A DNA stretch of 64,000 bases from Aspidapion aeneum (lineage: Eukaryota > Arthropoda > Insecta > Coleoptera > Brentidae), in NCBI GenBank assembly GCA_963576565.1, contig OY755042.1, positions 109,669,314-109,733,313 on the forward strand, written 5' to 3'. A program made the position numbers and the translations under genes. The notes under the pieces were generated by a model. That model worked only from the letters and a program-made list of their open reading frames with translations. It made no database searches and was not told the origin of the DNA. Positions within the stretch are counted from its first letter, which is position 1; every line of letters begins with the position of its first letter. Below are positions 63,510-64,000 of this stretch, one piece after another.

Positions 63510-64000
63510 GCTTGTTGACCTACTAGCAGACTTCAAGTGAAGCCATGATATATCACCCTTGAAAACAGTTTTTTGTAAATATCTCAGTAACTAAAGTTCT
63601 TACGATGTTTTTTTTGATTATTACCCAAATTATTGAGCAAAATGTAGTCTACTATATTCTGAAAACCGCATTTTGATACGACTCTCCGTTAAAAAGTTAG
63701 CAATATTAAAAATTTTTAATTGTCAGAAAACTGTCATTAGCATTTGGATTTTGACCAAAATCTAATCAGCTCGTTAGAGTGTTTATTTTACCTGAAAATT
63801 TTATGCAAATCCCTTCAGCGATTTAGGAGCTATCGTGTTACGGACAGAAATAATATACACACACACACACAGACAGACATCACGACGATATTACTAAGTC
63901 AAAATACACCCAAATAACATTTTCAGCGTTATCTCAAAAAAAAATTCGTCGAAAATAATACCTTCTCTAGCCATTGCTGCGCGGGCTAGGAAGGTAAAAA
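63510..64000 (-). repeat. Dispersed repeat family A, copy 7 (reaches window edge)
   Basis: Minus-strand copy from ACTTCAAGTGAAGCCATGAT through CCTGAAAATTTTATGCAAAT and an (AC)n/AGACAGAC microsatellite to GGGCTAGGAAGGTAAAAA, almost full length. Confidence 0.87.

Overview
This window is AT-rich, gene-poor eukaryotic DNA, almost certainly from an arthropod and most likely an insect. It has no bacterial gene layout. It holds a BEL/Pao LTR retrotransposon, a Penelope-like element, RTE-type non-LTR tails, a tRNA-derived SINE, relatives of hAT, pogo/Tigger, piggyBac and the P superfamily, and many palindromic MITE-like repeats whose ends read CAGGGTG. The order of insect cannot be read from the sequence; a repeat-rich beetle or bug would fit. 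No complete host gene was found. The best host-gene candidate is a short first coding exon at 59558-59640 that ends in a consensus splice donor.

Layout. 1-6150: MITEs and foldbacks, with a SINE inserted in one MITE (1279-1467). 6152-8311: a Penelope-like element with reverse transcriptase and GIY-YIG nuclease, inside a short-TIR repeat. 9470-13500: palindromic MITEs, a pogo-type element (10124-10985), a hAT-type element (11024-11861) and a TAA-target MITE (12349-12972). 13524-15099: a long inverted-repeat element carrying a foldback element with a 9-bp target duplication. 17508-26784: a long inverted repeat whose right arm is split by a complete-looking BEL/Pao copy (19129-25968) with two 612-bp LTRs and one long minus-strand gag-pol frame. 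27194-27736: a THAP-type exon and GC-rich repeats. 28000-38000: dispersed repeats, a ~430-bp tandem array and terminal-hairpin repeats. 39475-41305: a piggyBac-like element with a possible two-exon gene, joined to a mirror-image partial copy. 42200-46330: non-LTR tails and minisatellite foldbacks. 47448-48985: a palindromic element abutting a second terminal-hairpin repeat. 49072-49696: a Tigger-like element. 49795-52960: an RTE tail split by a 2.5-kb P-superfamily-like transposon. 53393-55775: a ~250-bp satellite. 55790-64000: a CpG-rich unique patch, the candidate host exon and more tandem repeats.

The strongest new result is the P-superfamily-like family. One copy (49968-52472) has 24-bp identical terminal inverted repeats, a 7-bp target duplication (CTTCTTC) and a THAP N-terminus 205 bp inside one end. 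A 31-bp remnant at 36702-36732 has matching ends and its own 7-bp duplication (CTCTTAC). Nested insertions let several boundaries be read to the base, because the unoccupied target sequence survives in the opposite arm of a palindrome or in a sister copy.

Limits: all boundaries, alignments and translations were done by eye. Family names rest on motifs, target duplications and termini, not on database searches.
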